In this document: piece after piece, positions 44,077-53,526 of the stretch
Layout of the letters: the number at the start of each line of letters is the position of its first letter
How positions within the stretch are numbered: position 1 is the first letter of the stretch
Assembly: GCF_001655005.1 (NCBI RefSeq)
Contig: NZ_LXET01000039.1
Coordinates: 1-64,000 of the forward strand
Source: Hafnia paralvei ATCC 29927
GTDB taxonomy: Bacteria; Pseudomonadota; Gammaproteobacteria; Enterobacterales; Enterobacteriaceae
Reading direction: 5' to 3'
Length of the DNA: 64,000 nt
Position numbers and translations under genes: made by a program
The notes under the pieces: model-generated
What the model saw: the letters and a program-made list of their open reading frames with translations, nothing else
Told to the model about the DNA's origin: nothing
Databases searched by the model: none

Positions 44077-44742
44077 TTATTTCAGCGGTGAGAGATCGAT
44101 ATATTTAGAAAGATCTTTCTCTTCAGGTCGGAACAGATAGGGAATCTCTCCTAACTGTGGCCCTGGCAGCTTTTGACGCAGCGCTTCCAGCGTTTCCGCA
44201 TAATGAGATAGGCCTGGGTTGATTCGGTTAGCAATCCAGCCGGCAAACGGCAGACCATCGTTGATAATCGCTTGGGCAGTGAGGATCGCATGACTAATAC
44301 AACCCAGCTTAATCCCCACCACTAAAATGACAGGCAATTGCTCTTGCACCACCCATTCAGACAGCGGACGCAAATCTTGCATTAATACACGCCATCCGCC
44401 GGTTCCTTCAACGACCAAATGCTCCGCTTTGCTGCTCAGGTTCTGCAAACCGCGGCTCATCAAGCTGTAGTCCAGTGCCTCCCCTGTATATGCGTTAGCA
44501 ATTTCTTCCTGCAGCGTTATGGGGTTCACTTCGTCGTAGGTCAATGGGATCGAAGAGGATGCCTGCAATGTTAACGCATCTTTATTACGCAGTCCTTGCG
44601 GGGTTTCTTCACTACCAACGGCAATAGGTTTATAGCCTAAAGCAGTAGCGCCAGAAGCATGGATGGATTGCAGTAAAGCACGAGAAACGACGGTTTTACC
44701 TACTTCAGTGTCAGTTCCTGTGACGAAAACACGCTTTAACAT
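44077..44742 (-). CDS. bioD2: dethiobiotin synthase paralogue BioD2
   Basis: An ATP-dependent carboxylase-type protein of 221 residues, like E. coli YnfK. The P-loop is GTDTEVGKT at residues 9-17; YKPIAVGSE and VEGTGGWRVLM are the BioD motifs. It may make dethiobiotin from diaminopelargonic acid, though the main biotin enzyme is usually encoded in the bio operon elsewhere. I use the ATG at 44742, with GGAG upstream; a longer reading adds 34 residues of hydrophobic sequence without family support. It is convergent with clcB. Confidence 0.93.
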   Translation of the reverse strand: MLKRVFVTGTDTEVGKTVVSRALLQSIHASGATALGYKPIAVGSEETPQGLRNKDALTLQASSSIPLTYDEVNPITLQEEIANAYTGEALDYSLMSRGLQNLSSKAEHLVVEGTGGWRVLMQDLRPLSEWVVQEQLPVILVVGIKLGCISHAILTAQAIINDGLPFAGWIANRINPGLSHYAETLEALRQKLPGPQLGEIPYLFRPEEKDLSKYIDLSPLK

Positions 44743-44970
44743 GAATATTACTCCGGAGAAACTCCGACAAAAACACAAAAAAATGGTGAAGTGATAACTC
44801 TCCTCCACCGTCAAGAATAGAGAAAAGTCTAGGCGAAGCAGCAAAGCGGCAGCTTGCGTTAGCTCAATATTTTGTTTATCGAGCGGACAAATTCATGAAA
44901 TATCGCGATTTATACCCCTATGGGGGTATGAAATAGAAAGGCGTTTAGCTGAAGAAATAGGTGCGGAACA

Positions 44971-46191
44971 TCAACCTTGAAGTAACTGAACCAGCAACGA
45001 ACCGTTATACAGCGCCTCTTTGACCAAAGCCGCAGCGGGCATAGTGCCATTATTACGGAAATGGGTCGCCTCGACGTTCAAGCCATGTGCATAGTACGGT
45101 AGAGATTGCTGTTGGATCGCTGCATTAATCGAAGGAAAAAGGATTGCGCTTGCCTGATTGAGCGGTGAACCAATTAAGATCTTGTCTGGGTTAAACAGGT
45201 TAACCATGATAGCCAATATTCGGCCAACGTTATTACCGACGCTACTAATGATATCTTTAGACAGTTGATCGCCCTGCATCGCGGCCTGACAGATAGCGTC
45301 AATGGTAATGGGGCCATTATGTAACAGCGACGAGGGAGAAAGAGGTAAGCGTTGCTGAGCGAGATCCAGAATATGATCAAGCCCTGCGACGGTTTCTAGG
45401 CAGCCATGATTTCCGCAGTAACATTGTTTGCCGTATGGATCGACCTGCGTATGGCCAATTTCGACAACGCTATGGCGTCCTCCATTGAGCAACCGCCCAT
45501 CGGTAATCACCCCCGCGCCAACATCATGGTCGATGACGACCTGCAGCATATTGCCGCAACCTTCCCCCGCACCGAATAAGGATTCGGCCATTGTCCATGC
45601 ACATATATCATGCTGCAGGAATACCGGTAGTCCCGTATGTTGCTCAAGTTCGGGGCCAAGAGGCATATCACAGACATCAGCATAAAATGGCATGCGATGT
45701 ACCATGCCTTTGGCAGAATTAATTAACCCCGGAAGCGTTATTGCGATAGCGGTCAAGCGTTCTAATTTATTCTGATGGCGAATAAAAAACTGATCGATTT
45801 CATTAATGATTCGTTCAAGAAGCGGCTGTTCGGCCTGAGCAGGGAGATCTATATCGTCTTCCGCAACCAATTTACTGCTTAAGTCACGCAGCGCTAGCGT
45901 CATGACGCCATGTCCAACGCGTACACAGAGATAGTGCCAAGCGACCGTATCTAGAATTAACCCCACTGCGGGACGCCCACGGCTACCGAGATCCTGAAAT
46001 TCAGTTTCCTGCACCAGATGGGCTTCAAGCAGTTCGCGCACAATCTTAGTGATACTGGCAGGGGCTAGCTGGGCGCGTTTTGATAACTCAATGCGTGAAA
46101 TTTGGCCATGTTGATCAATTAGGCGGTATACCGCCCCTGCATTTATCTGCTTTATTTGATCAATATGACCCGGTTGGCTTTCAGCTATCAC
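44971..46191 (-). CDS. mlc: Mlc, global repressor of PTS genes
   Basis: A ROK-family repressor of 406 residues, the same as E. coli Mlc (DgsA). The N-terminal helix-turn-helix is ISRIELSKRAQLAPASITKIVRELLEAHL; the zinc site is in GHTQVDPYGKQCYCGNHGCLE. In E. coli it represses ptsG, manXYZ and malT, and is sequestered by dephosphorylated EIICB-Glc at the membrane. The start is GTG, as in E. coli, after AGGTG. A CRP-like site lies about 100 bases upstream. Its influence on maltose genes links it to malXY and malI in this window. Confidence 0.97.
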   Translation of the reverse strand: MIAESQPGHIDQIKQINAGAVYRLIDQHGQISRIELSKRAQLAPASITKIVRELLEAHLVQETEFQDLGSRGRPAVGLILDTVAWHYLCVRVGHGVMTLALRDLSSKLVAEDDIDLPAQAEQPLLERIINEIDQFFIRHQNKLERLTAIAITLPGLINSAKGMVHRMPFYADVCDMPLGPELEQHTGLPVFLQHDICAWTMAESLFGAGEGCGNMLQVVIDHDVGAGVITDGRLLNGGRHSVVEIGHTQVDPYGKQCYCGNHGCLETVAGLDHILDLAQQRLPLSPSSLLHNGPITIDAICQAAMQGDQLSKDIISSVGNNVGRILAIMVNLFNPDKILIGSPLNQASAILFPSINAAIQQQSLPYYAHGLNVEATHFRNNGTMPAAALVKEALYNGSLLVQLLQG

Positions 46192-46283
46192 CCACCTACT
46201 CCTGCTTATTTTTCACGCTTCTAAATAAATATTAATGCTATGGTGTCGGTTTTGTGGAAACGCGTCAACTATTTGATTCGTTA

Positions 46284-46299
46284 TGTGATTTAGCGCACA
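46284..46299. promoter_or_regulatory. CRP-like site upstream of mlc
   Basis: TGTGATTTAGCGCACA fits TGTGA-N6-TCACA with one mismatch. E. coli mlc is CRP-regulated, which supports it. Confidence 0.6.
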
Positions 46300-46331
46300 A
46301 ATAAGCTCAGCTACACAGACTTTGTTTTCGA

Positions 46332-47237
46332 TTATTTTATCTGCTGTTGAGAAAGCATTAATGCTATTAGGGCGGTTGCCTGTGCGGTTAATGCCCTATT
46401 CTTGTTGTAAACTAACCAAACTTCAGTGAAAGCATTGTCTTCATCCAAGGGCCGATAGCAGACGCCATCCACTTGGATGCGAGTAAAAGATGCGGGCAAA
46501 ATCGAAACCCCTAACCCTGCCGACACGAGACCAACAATCGTCATCGCTTCTCCGACTTCTTGCGTGATGTAGGGCGTAATCCCTGCATTGAGCAGTAAGG
46601 TTAAAATCTCGTCATACAATGCCGTCCCAACTTCGCGTGAGAAAAAGACAAAAGGCTGCTGGGCTAAATCGCTAAATTTAAGCGGCTTATGCTCCCCCGC
46701 CGCAAGTGGATGATTTTTATGCAAAACGGCAACCAATGGCTCACGTAACAACAGTTGATGCGCCAGCATGTCGGGGAGACGAGTGTTACGCATGACGCCG
46801 AGATCTAACTTCCCCTCCAGCAACGGTTCGATTTGTTGCTTAGTGTTTACCTCACGCATTTGCATATGCACTAAGGGATAACGTTGCCGGAAAGAAAACA
46901 AACTGCTGGCGACCTGACTAATAAACGGGGCCGAAGAGGTAAAACCAATTTTCAGGCTCCCCAACTCACCGCGGTGCGCTCGCGCCGCCGTTTCAGCCGC
47001 TTGTGAAAGGTGGTTAACGATTTCATAGCATTCCTTGAGAAACAGCTCCCCAGCCTGAGTCAGACTCACGCTGCGATTGGTGCGCGCTAATAACCGCGCC
47101 CCGACTTCTTGTTCAAGGTATTGAATCTGCTGGCTTAGTGGGGGTTGAGAGATATTCAACCGCTCTGCGGCGCGGCCAAAATGGCACTCTTCTGCCACCG
47201 CAATAAAGTATTTAAGGTGTCTGATTTCTATACGCAT
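46332..47237 (-). CDS. ynfL: LysR-family regulator YnfL
   Basis: A 301-residue LysR regulator orthologous to E. coli YnfL (IEIRHLKYFIAVAEECHFGRAAERLNISQPPLSQQIQYLEQEVG for the helix-turn-helix; GVSILPASFTRIQ in the effector domain). I use the ATG at 47237; a longer reading adds 18 residues outside the family pattern. It is divergent from ynfM, which it probably regulates. Confidence 0.92.
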   Translation of the reverse strand: MRIEIRHLKYFIAVAEECHFGRAAERLNISQPPLSQQIQYLEQEVGARLLARTNRSVSLTQAGELFLKECYEIVNHLSQAAETAARAHRGELGSLKIGFTSSAPFISQVASSLFSFRQRYPLVHMQMREVNTKQQIEPLLEGKLDLGVMRNTRLPDMLAHQLLLREPLVAVLHKNHPLAAGEHKPLKFSDLAQQPFVFFSREVGTALYDEILTLLLNAGITPYITQEVGEAMTIVGLVSAGLGVSILPASFTRIQVDGVCYRPLDEDNAFTEVWLVYNKNRALTAQATALIALMLSQQQIK

Positions 47238-47406
47238 TTTATTGATTGATACTTTTAAAGTCTCATTTGAATTTATTAATATATTAGACAATAAAATGGC
47301 AGATACCTATGCTGAATTTACATCAGCCGTTGTGAGCTACCGCACATTAATGAGGTCAGTAGAGCTGGTTAACCGTTACACCCGATATTTTCGGTAAGGA
47401 TACAGA

Positions 47407-48690
47407 GTGGATACCCCTTCGGCTGAAAGTATTCAGCCTCAATCAGGCTCGGCCTCAACGCCTTCTGCTGCGCCAACGCGTCGTACATTAAATAAACTCC
47501 CCTTTATAGAACGTGGACAGCCGCAGTTTATTCGCGTCACTCTTGCGCTTTTCTCGGCCGGACTCGCTACCTTTGCCCTGCTGTATTGCGTTCAGCCTAT
47601 TCTGCCTGTGTTATCGCACGATTTTGGCATTTCGCCCGCCAGCAGTAGCCTTTCTCTTTCTGTGTCCACGGGCCTCCTTGCCGTTGGGCTTATGTTTACG
47701 GGCCCACTTTCGGACGCCATTGGACGCAAACAGGTGATGGTCACCTCACTGCTGCTAGCAGCGATTTGTACACTGATTTGTTCGATGATGACTAGTTGGC
47801 ACGGGATTTTGATTATGCGTGCCATGGTTGGGCTTTCGCTCAGTGGCGTTGCCGCAGTGGCGATGACCTATTTGAGTGAGGAAATTGACCCCGCTGTGGT
47901 GGCTTTCTCTATGGGGCTTTATATCAGTGGTAATTCAATTGGCGGAATGAGTGGACGATTAGTTAGCGGTGTACTAACCGATTTCTTCTCTTGGCGAATC
48001 GCTCTCGCCATCATTGGGCTTTTCGCACTCGCGGCTGCATTTATGTTCTGGAAAATCCTGCCAGCCTCTAAGCACTTCCGCGCAACTTCACTTCGCCCAA
48101 GGACGTTGCTTATCAACTTCCGTTTACACTGGCATGACCGTGGACTGCCACTTCTTTTCGCCGAAGGTTTCCTACTGATGGGAAGCTTTGTGACTCTATT
48201 TAATTATATTGGCTATCGTCTGCTTGGCACGCCATATTCTCTTAGCCAAGCCTTTGTGGGACTCTTATCGGTCGTATACCTCACCGGCTCCTATAGTTCT
48301 CCCAAGGCGGGCGCACTGACCAGTAAATTTGGCCGCGGTCCGGTTCTCACTGTGTCGATATCCATTATGCTGATCGGGTTGCTTATTACCCTATTCGCGC
48401 CATTGGTGGCTATTTTTATCGGAATGATGTTATTTACCGCCGGTTTTTTTGCCGCGCACTCCGTAGCAAGTAGCTGGATCGGTCGCCGTGCTCGCCGTGC
48501 TAAAGGTCAGGCATCCTCTCTCTATCTATTTTGTTATTACGCAGGCTCTAGCGTAGCGGGAACGCTGGGGGGAGTATTCTGGAATCAGTATGGTTGGAAC
48601 GGCATTGTGATATTTCTCGGCGTGATGTTATTACTTGCCATTTGGATCAGTCGTTCTCTAAAACGGTTACCCGAAGCAAGCCGTATATAA
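47407..48690 (+). CDS. ynfM: MFS transporter YnfM
   Basis: A 427-residue, 12-helix MFS protein very like E. coli YnfM: RVTLALFSAGLATFALLYCVQPILPVLS, LSDAIGRKQVMVTSLLLA, FSMGLYISGNSIGGMSGRL, and AAHSVASSWIGRRARRAKGQASSLYLF. E. coli YnfM is linked to arabinose and other efflux, without a firm natural substrate. The start is GTG with AGGA upstream. It is divergent from the LysR gene ynfL. Confidence 0.93.
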   Translation: MDTPSAESIQPQSGSASTPSAAPTRRTLNKLPFIERGQPQFIRVTLALFSAGLATFALLYCVQPILPVLSHDFGISPASSSLSLSVSTGLLAVGLMFTGPLSDAIGRKQVMVTSLLLAAICTLICSMMTSWHGILIMRAMVGLSLSGVAAVAMTYLSEEIDPAVVAFSMGLYISGNSIGGMSGRLVSGVLTDFFSWRIALAIIGLFALAAAFMFWKILPASKHFRATSLRPRTLLINFRLHWHDRGLPLLFAEGFLLMGSFVTLFNYIGYRLLGTPYSLSQAFVGLLSVVYLTGSYSSPKAGALTSKFGRGPVLTVSISIMLIGLLITLFAPLVAIFIGMMLFTAGFFAAHSVASSWIGRRARRAKGQASSLYLFCYYAGSSVAGTLGGVFWNQYGWNGIVIFLGVMLLLAIWISRSLKRLPEASRI

Positions 48691-48696
48691 TTAAAA

Positions 48697-48718
48697 AAGG
48701 GCCGCATCTGCGGCCCTT
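48697..48718. terminator. bidirectional terminator between ynfM and pntB
   Basis: AAGGGCCGCA-TC-TGCGGCCCTT has a perfect ten-base-pair stem with an A run on one side. It sits between convergent genes. Confidence 0.85.
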
Positions 48719-48739
48719 GGTATCTACAATGAGCGGGGA

Positions 48740-50131
48740 TTACAGCGCGCGCAGAATAGCTTCAACGCTCGCTTTGGCATCGCCGAACAACATTTGGGTG
48801 TTCTCTTTAAAGAACAGTGGATTTTGAACGCCTGCGTAGCCAGTGTTCATCGAGCGCTTGAATACGATAACATTCTGCGCTTTCCATACTTCCAATACCG
48901 GCATACCCGCGATTGGACTACGTGGATCTTCCATAGCCGCTGGGTTAACGGTATCGTTCGCGCCGATCACTAAAACGGTATCGGTGTCTGCAAAGTCATC
49001 ATTGATTTCATCCATTTCTAGCACGATATCATACGGGACTTTGGCTTCAGCTAATAATACGTTCATGTGACCCGGTAAACGCCCTGCAACGGGGTGAATA
49101 CCAAAGCGAACTTTTACCCCCATGGCGCGAAGCTTAGCGGTAATTTCAGCTACAGGATACTGAGCCTGAGCCACCGCCATGCCGTAACCTGGGGTGATGA
49201 TGACCGATGAAGAGCCTTTCAGTTGCTCGGCAACTTCTTCTGCCGTCGTTTCACGGTATTCGCCCATCTCCTGATCTTCACCAGTAGAAGAACCATCAGT
49301 ACCAAAACCGCCGGCAATAACGCTGAAGAATGAACGGTTCATTGCCTTACACATGATGTAAGACAGAATGGCACCTGAAGAACCGACCAAAGCACCCGTT
49401 ACGATGAGCAGGTCGTTGCTCAGCATGAAGCCCGCTGCTGCGGCTGCCCAACCGGAGTAGGAGTTCAGCATTGAAACCACAACCGGCATATCCGCCCCGC
49501 CGATAGACGCGACAAGGTGCCAGCCGAAGGCTAACGCAATGATCGTCATCAGCAGTACGCACATGACCTGCACGCTGGTGCTTCCGGTATTCACGAACCA
49601 AACCATGAGTAGGAAAGAGACAACCAAAGCCGCCAGATTGAGCTTGTGACGATTTGGTAACATCAATGGTTTTGATGAAATCGTGCCGCGCAGTTTACCA
49701 AACGCCACGATTGAACCAGTAAAGGTTACCGCACCGATGAAGATGCCAAGGAACACTTCAGTCAGATGGATATTCTCCATCACGTGTTCCATTGAGCCCG
49801 GCTGGTGTTCGATAAAGCTGTTAAACCCAACAAGCACCGCGGCTAAACCGACAAAGCTGTGCAGCACGGCAACCAGCTCTGGCATTTCGGTCATTTCGAC
49901 TTTCTTTGCCAGATAAACACCAATAGCACCGCCGATAACCATGGCGACAATAATCCAGCCTACGTTGCTAGAGTCAGGGCCGAAAATAGTTGCGATCAGC
50001 GCGATTGCCATCCCGACAACGCCGAAGATATTACCCTGCTTGGATGTCTCGTGCTTTGACAAGCCCGCCAGACTGAAAATAAACAGGATTGCGGCAACAA
50101 TATATGCTGCAGTAACTAATCCTCCAGACAT
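48740..50131 (-). CDS. pntB: NAD(P) transhydrogenase subunit beta
   Basis: Proton-translocating transhydrogenase subunit of 463 residues with nine hydrophobic segments and a C-terminal NADP(H)-binding domain (dIII). VIITPGYGMAVAQAQYPV and GIHPVAGRLPGHMNVLLAEA are dIII motifs. It pairs with PntA to make NADPH from NADH using proton motive force. It starts 10 bases after pntA. The asr-ydgD-mdtIJ-tqsA genes between ynfM and pntB in E. coli are absent. Confidence 0.97.
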   Translation of the reverse strand: MSGGLVTAAYIVAAILFIFSLAGLSKHETSKQGNIFGVVGMAIALIATIFGPDSSNVGWIIVAMVIGGAIGVYLAKKVEMTEMPELVAVLHSFVGLAAVLVGFNSFIEHQPGSMEHVMENIHLTEVFLGIFIGAVTFTGSIVAFGKLRGTISSKPLMLPNRHKLNLAALVVSFLLMVWFVNTGSTSVQVMCVLLMTIIALAFGWHLVASIGGADMPVVVSMLNSYSGWAAAAAGFMLSNDLLIVTGALVGSSGAILSYIMCKAMNRSFFSVIAGGFGTDGSSTGEDQEMGEYRETTAEEVAEQLKGSSSVIITPGYGMAVAQAQYPVAEITAKLRAMGVKVRFGIHPVAGRLPGHMNVLLAEAKVPYDIVLEMDEINDDFADTDTVLVIGANDTVNPAAMEDPRSPIAGMPVLEVWKAQNVIVFKRSMNTGYAGVQNPLFFKENTQMLFGDAKASVEAILRAL

Positions 50132-50141
50132 GTGTTACCCC

Positions 50142-51671
50142 TTAGTTCTTCCGGAACATTTTCAGCATGCGCTGAGTCACGGTGAATCCACCAAAAATGT
50201 TAATGCTGGCAATCAGCACGGCGATAAACGCGAAGAAAGTGATCCAGCCGCCATGACCGATTTGCAGTACGGCCCCTACGACAATGATCCCTGAAATCGC
50301 ATTGGTCACCGACATCAACGGTGTATGCAACGCATGGCTGACGTTCCAAACCACGTAATACCCGACCACGCAAGAGAGCGCAAAGACAGTAAAGTGAGAA
50401 AGGAATTCTTTTGGTGCTACATTCGCCAGCCAACCAAACAGGATAATAGCAACGGCTAATATGACGTACTTTCTGTATGGAGAGGCCGGTTTCTCAGGTT
50501 CTTTAGCTGCAACCGGCTCGGCCGCTTTAGCTTTAGGCTGTGCTGAAACCTGAATCGGCGGCGCTGGCCAGGTAATTTCACCGGTTTTAACCACGGTAAC
50601 ACCGCGAATCACGGTGTCGTCGAAATCAACATTCAAAGTACCGTCTTTTTCTTTACACAGAAGCTTGAGCAAATTCACCAAGTTCGTCGCATAAAGCTGA
50701 GAGGACTGCGTGGGTAAACGGCTTGGCAGGTCGGTGTAGCCGATAATTTTCACGCCGTTTGGCGTTTCAGTCACGGTATCCGCAACGGTCAGTTCACAGT
50801 TGCCACCGGTTTGCGCTGCCAGATCGACAATCACGCTACCCGGCTTCATTGACTCAACCATTTCTTTGGTGATCAACCGTGGTGCTGGTTTCCCAGGGAT
50901 AAGCGCCGTCGTCACGATGATATCGACATCTTTAGCCTGTGCGGCAAACAGCTCCATCTCAGCCTTGATAAAGGCAGGAGACATCACTTTGGCATAGCCA
51001 TCGCCGCTGCCCGCTTCTTCCTCGAAATCTAACTCGAGGAATTCTGCGCCCATACTCTGAACCTGCTCTTTCACTTCTGGACGGGTATCGAATGCACGAA
51101 CAATTGCACCAAGGCTTCCGGCGGCACCAATCGCAGCCAAACCGGCAACGCCTGCGCCGATCACCATCACCTTCGCCGGTGGAACTTTACCTGCCGCAGT
51201 GATTTGCCCAGTAAAGAAACGACCAAACTCATGTGCAGCTTCGACGATCGCGCGATAGCCAGCGATGTTGGCCATTGAGCTCAAAGCATCCAGCGACTGG
51301 GCACGCGAAATGCGCGGCACCGAGTCCATGGCCATCACGGTAACCTGACGTTCTGCCAGTTTTTGTAGCAGCTCTTGATTTTGCGCGGGCCAGATGAAGC
51401 TGATTAATGTACTGCCCGGATTCATCAGAGCAATTTCTTCATCTTCTGGCGCGTTGACTTTTAAAATGACGTCCGACTGCCAAACATCTTCATAGCCGAC
51501 AATTTCAGCGCCAGCTTGCTGGAACGCCGTATCGTCGAAACTGGCTAATTTGCCGGCACCATTTTCGATGGCCACGGTAAAACCCAATTTGAGTAGCTGC
51601 TCTACCGTTTTCGGCGTAGCTGCTACTCGGGCTTCATTGGCCAACCGCTCTCTGGGTATACCAATACGCAT
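50142..51671 (-). CDS. pntA: NAD(P) transhydrogenase subunit alpha
   Basis: A 509-residue subunit with the NAD(H)-binding domain (dI, about residues 1-380, with VMVIGAGVAGLAAIGAAGSLGAIVRAFDTRPEV as the nucleotide fold) and C-terminal membrane helices (about 400-500). MRIGIPRERLANEARVAATPKTV is the family start. It is the first gene of pntAB; its promoter lies in the 625-base gap shared with ydgH. Confidence 0.97.
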   Translation of the reverse strand: MRIGIPRERLANEARVAATPKTVEQLLKLGFTVAIENGAGKLASFDDTAFQQAGAEIVGYEDVWQSDVILKVNAPEDEEIALMNPGSTLISFIWPAQNQELLQKLAERQVTVMAMDSVPRISRAQSLDALSSMANIAGYRAIVEAAHEFGRFFTGQITAAGKVPPAKVMVIGAGVAGLAAIGAAGSLGAIVRAFDTRPEVKEQVQSMGAEFLELDFEEEAGSGDGYAKVMSPAFIKAEMELFAAQAKDVDIIVTTALIPGKPAPRLITKEMVESMKPGSVIVDLAAQTGGNCELTVADTVTETPNGVKIIGYTDLPSRLPTQSSQLYATNLVNLLKLLCKEKDGTLNVDFDDTVIRGVTVVKTGEITWPAPPIQVSAQPKAKAAEPVAAKEPEKPASPYRKYVILAVAIILFGWLANVAPKEFLSHFTVFALSCVVGYYVVWNVSHALHTPLMSVTNAISGIIVVGAVLQIGHGGWITFFAFIAVLIASINIFGGFTVTQRMLKMFRKN

Positions 51672-52297
51672 AATCTTCCCTTTTCACCTGTCAATAAGAT
51701 GAGCGTCATCCTAAAGGAGCGATGACCGTTAGAGCTTTACAGCTCAATGTTTGCTAAACCTTTTTTTACAAGGCGTATTGCCTATAACAAAACGCCTATC
51801 ATTTGAGGTACTGATAGCTACCTATAACCTACTGAAAATAGAGTTGATGATCCACTATTCCCATGCACTTGACGGATATATTTAATAAAAATTATCGTTC
51901 TGTGTATGTTATTAGTAAAACGATTGTAAAAACCGAGCTCATGACATTGATTTTACCGAAAAAAATCTGGGCAGAGATTCATCACATTTGCACTTTCATC
52001 TAGTTAAATCAGACGATTGAAGCTTTAAATTAACATAAACTTAACACCTGTGCGGTAATCTGATTGTCCAATGCATTTCTTCGGTTTATATCCGTATGGC
52101 ATAAAAATGCGATTTAGTTACCATATCACTGACTACGCATAAATTACTGAGGCATGACAACTTATTACATGTAATAATCTGCCCCATTATTTTTACAAAC
52201 ACTGTCACCCTGATTGATTGTGCAGCAAAAACTGTGAAAGACTAAACGGTACTCCCTGCAACACTCGTCAATGCAAAAAAGGCGTAAAGGATTTTTT
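51672..52297. promoter_or_regulatory. pntA-ydgH divergent intergenic region with 16-bp palindrome
   Basis: An AT-rich gap of about 625 bases with no credible gene. A perfect 16-base palindrome, TTATTACATGTAATAA, lies at 52162-52177, about 120 bases upstream of ydgH, and is a good operator candidate for an unidentified regulator. A partial Ter-like string (TTTAGTTACC) near 52115 lacks the core. Confidence 0.5.
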
Positions 52298-53248
52298 ATG
52301 AAGCTGAAAACCACCATTATTGCATCAGCGTTATTGTCTCTTACTGCGCTGTCTGCTCAAGCGGCACAAGAACTAACGCCAGAGAAAGCCTCCGAACTAA
52401 AGCCATTTGACCGAGTCACCATCAGCGGACGTTTTAACGCGATTAATGATGCAGCGAGCGCAATCTCTCGTCGCGCTGATAGCATGGGTGCGGATTACTT
52501 CTATATCCAAGATATCAACAACAGCAATAACGGCGGTAACTGGCGCGTAACGGCAGACGTTTATAAGAAAGATGCCGAAACGGTTAAGGACACCACCCAA
52601 TATCGCGTGTTCAATGGCGTTAAGGAGCTGCCTAAGGCAGAGGCTTACGCACTGCAGCCTTACGATACCGTTACCGTGAGTGGTTTCTTCCGTAGCCAAC
52701 CTGATGCAACCGACGCAATCAGCCGTGCTGCGAAGAAAAAAGGCGCTGACTCTTATTTCATCATTCGTCAAATCGATGCTAACAGCGGTGGTAACCAGTA
52801 CATCACCGCTTACATCTATAAAGCTGACGCGCCTAAGCGTCAAGTGCAAAGCCCCGACGCCATTCCAGCGGATTCTGAAGCAGGTAAAGCGGCACTTGCA
52901 GCCGGCGGTGCGGCAGCCGCAAACGTAGAAATTCCAGGTGTGGCGTCTTCGGGAACGCCAAGCGCGGGTATTGGCCGCTTCTTCGAAACCCAGTCATCCA
53001 CCGGCAAGCGTTACACCGTAACACTGCCTGATGGAACAGAAATTCAGGAAGTGAATAACACAACCGCTGCGCAGATGGTTCCGTTTGACTCAGTAACCTT
53101 TACTGGCCACTTCAATAGCATGACCGACGTTTCAACTGAAGTTGCTAAACGAGCCGCTAAAAAAGGCGCTAAGTATTACCATATTACGCGCCAGTGGCAG
53201 AACAAGAGCGGTGGCAACCTTACGGTTAGCGCTGATCTGTTCAAGTAA
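52298..53248 (+). CDS. ydgH: YdgH periplasmic DUF1471 protein
   Basis: A 316-residue periplasmic protein with a signal peptide ending at AQA-AQ (near residue 23). It has three BhsA/McbA-like DUF1471 domains, each with a KPFD/QPYD/VPFDxVTxxGxF opening and a GADYFYI-type strand followed by GGN. E. coli YdgH has the same three-domain build. The role is unknown; relatives are stress- and biofilm-linked. I use the ATG at 52298, with AAAGGA upstream. A strong terminator follows. Confidence 0.93.
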   Translation: MKLKTTIIASALLSLTALSAQAAQELTPEKASELKPFDRVTISGRFNAINDAASAISRRADSMGADYFYIQDINNSNNGGNWRVTADVYKKDAETVKDTTQYRVFNGVKELPKAEAYALQPYDTVTVSGFFRSQPDATDAISRAAKKKGADSYFIIRQIDANSGGNQYITAYIYKADAPKRQVQSPDAIPADSEAGKAALAAGGAAAANVEIPGVASSGTPSAGIGRFFETQSSTGKRYTVTLPDGTEIQEVNNTTAAQMVPFDSVTFTGHFNSMTDVSTEVAKRAAKKGAKYYHITRQWQNKSGGNLTVSADLFK

Positions 53249-53267
53249 ATTTAAATGATTACGTCAC

Positions 53268-53294
53268 AAGGGCAGCCAATGGCTGCCCTTTTTT
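53268..53294 (+). terminator. ydgH terminator
   Basis: AAGGGCAGCC-AAT-GGCTGCCCTT followed by a T run. Confidence 0.9.
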
Positions 53295-53526
53295 ATTCAA
53301 CTTTGCAAAGAACTCCCTCGTCATTAGCCTGCTTGGATTGATCTTCATGCTTTTTGCATATTTTTTTGCAAAAAACGCATAGGCATCCATTGCACCCCTA
53401 TCCCTCAACTCGTACAATCGGCGCCACTTTTTACGGTTTATTGTTTTGTTTATTTACGGCTACAACCCTATTTAAACCAATCAGATGTTATCAAACAGTT
53501 AATTAAGCTGCTTTCAGGATTTTGCA

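Noticed and set aside
52110..52125. TTTAGTTACC string that resembles a Ter site
   Set aside because: It lacks the AACATAC half of the core that Tus needs; only the TTTAGTTAC part matches.
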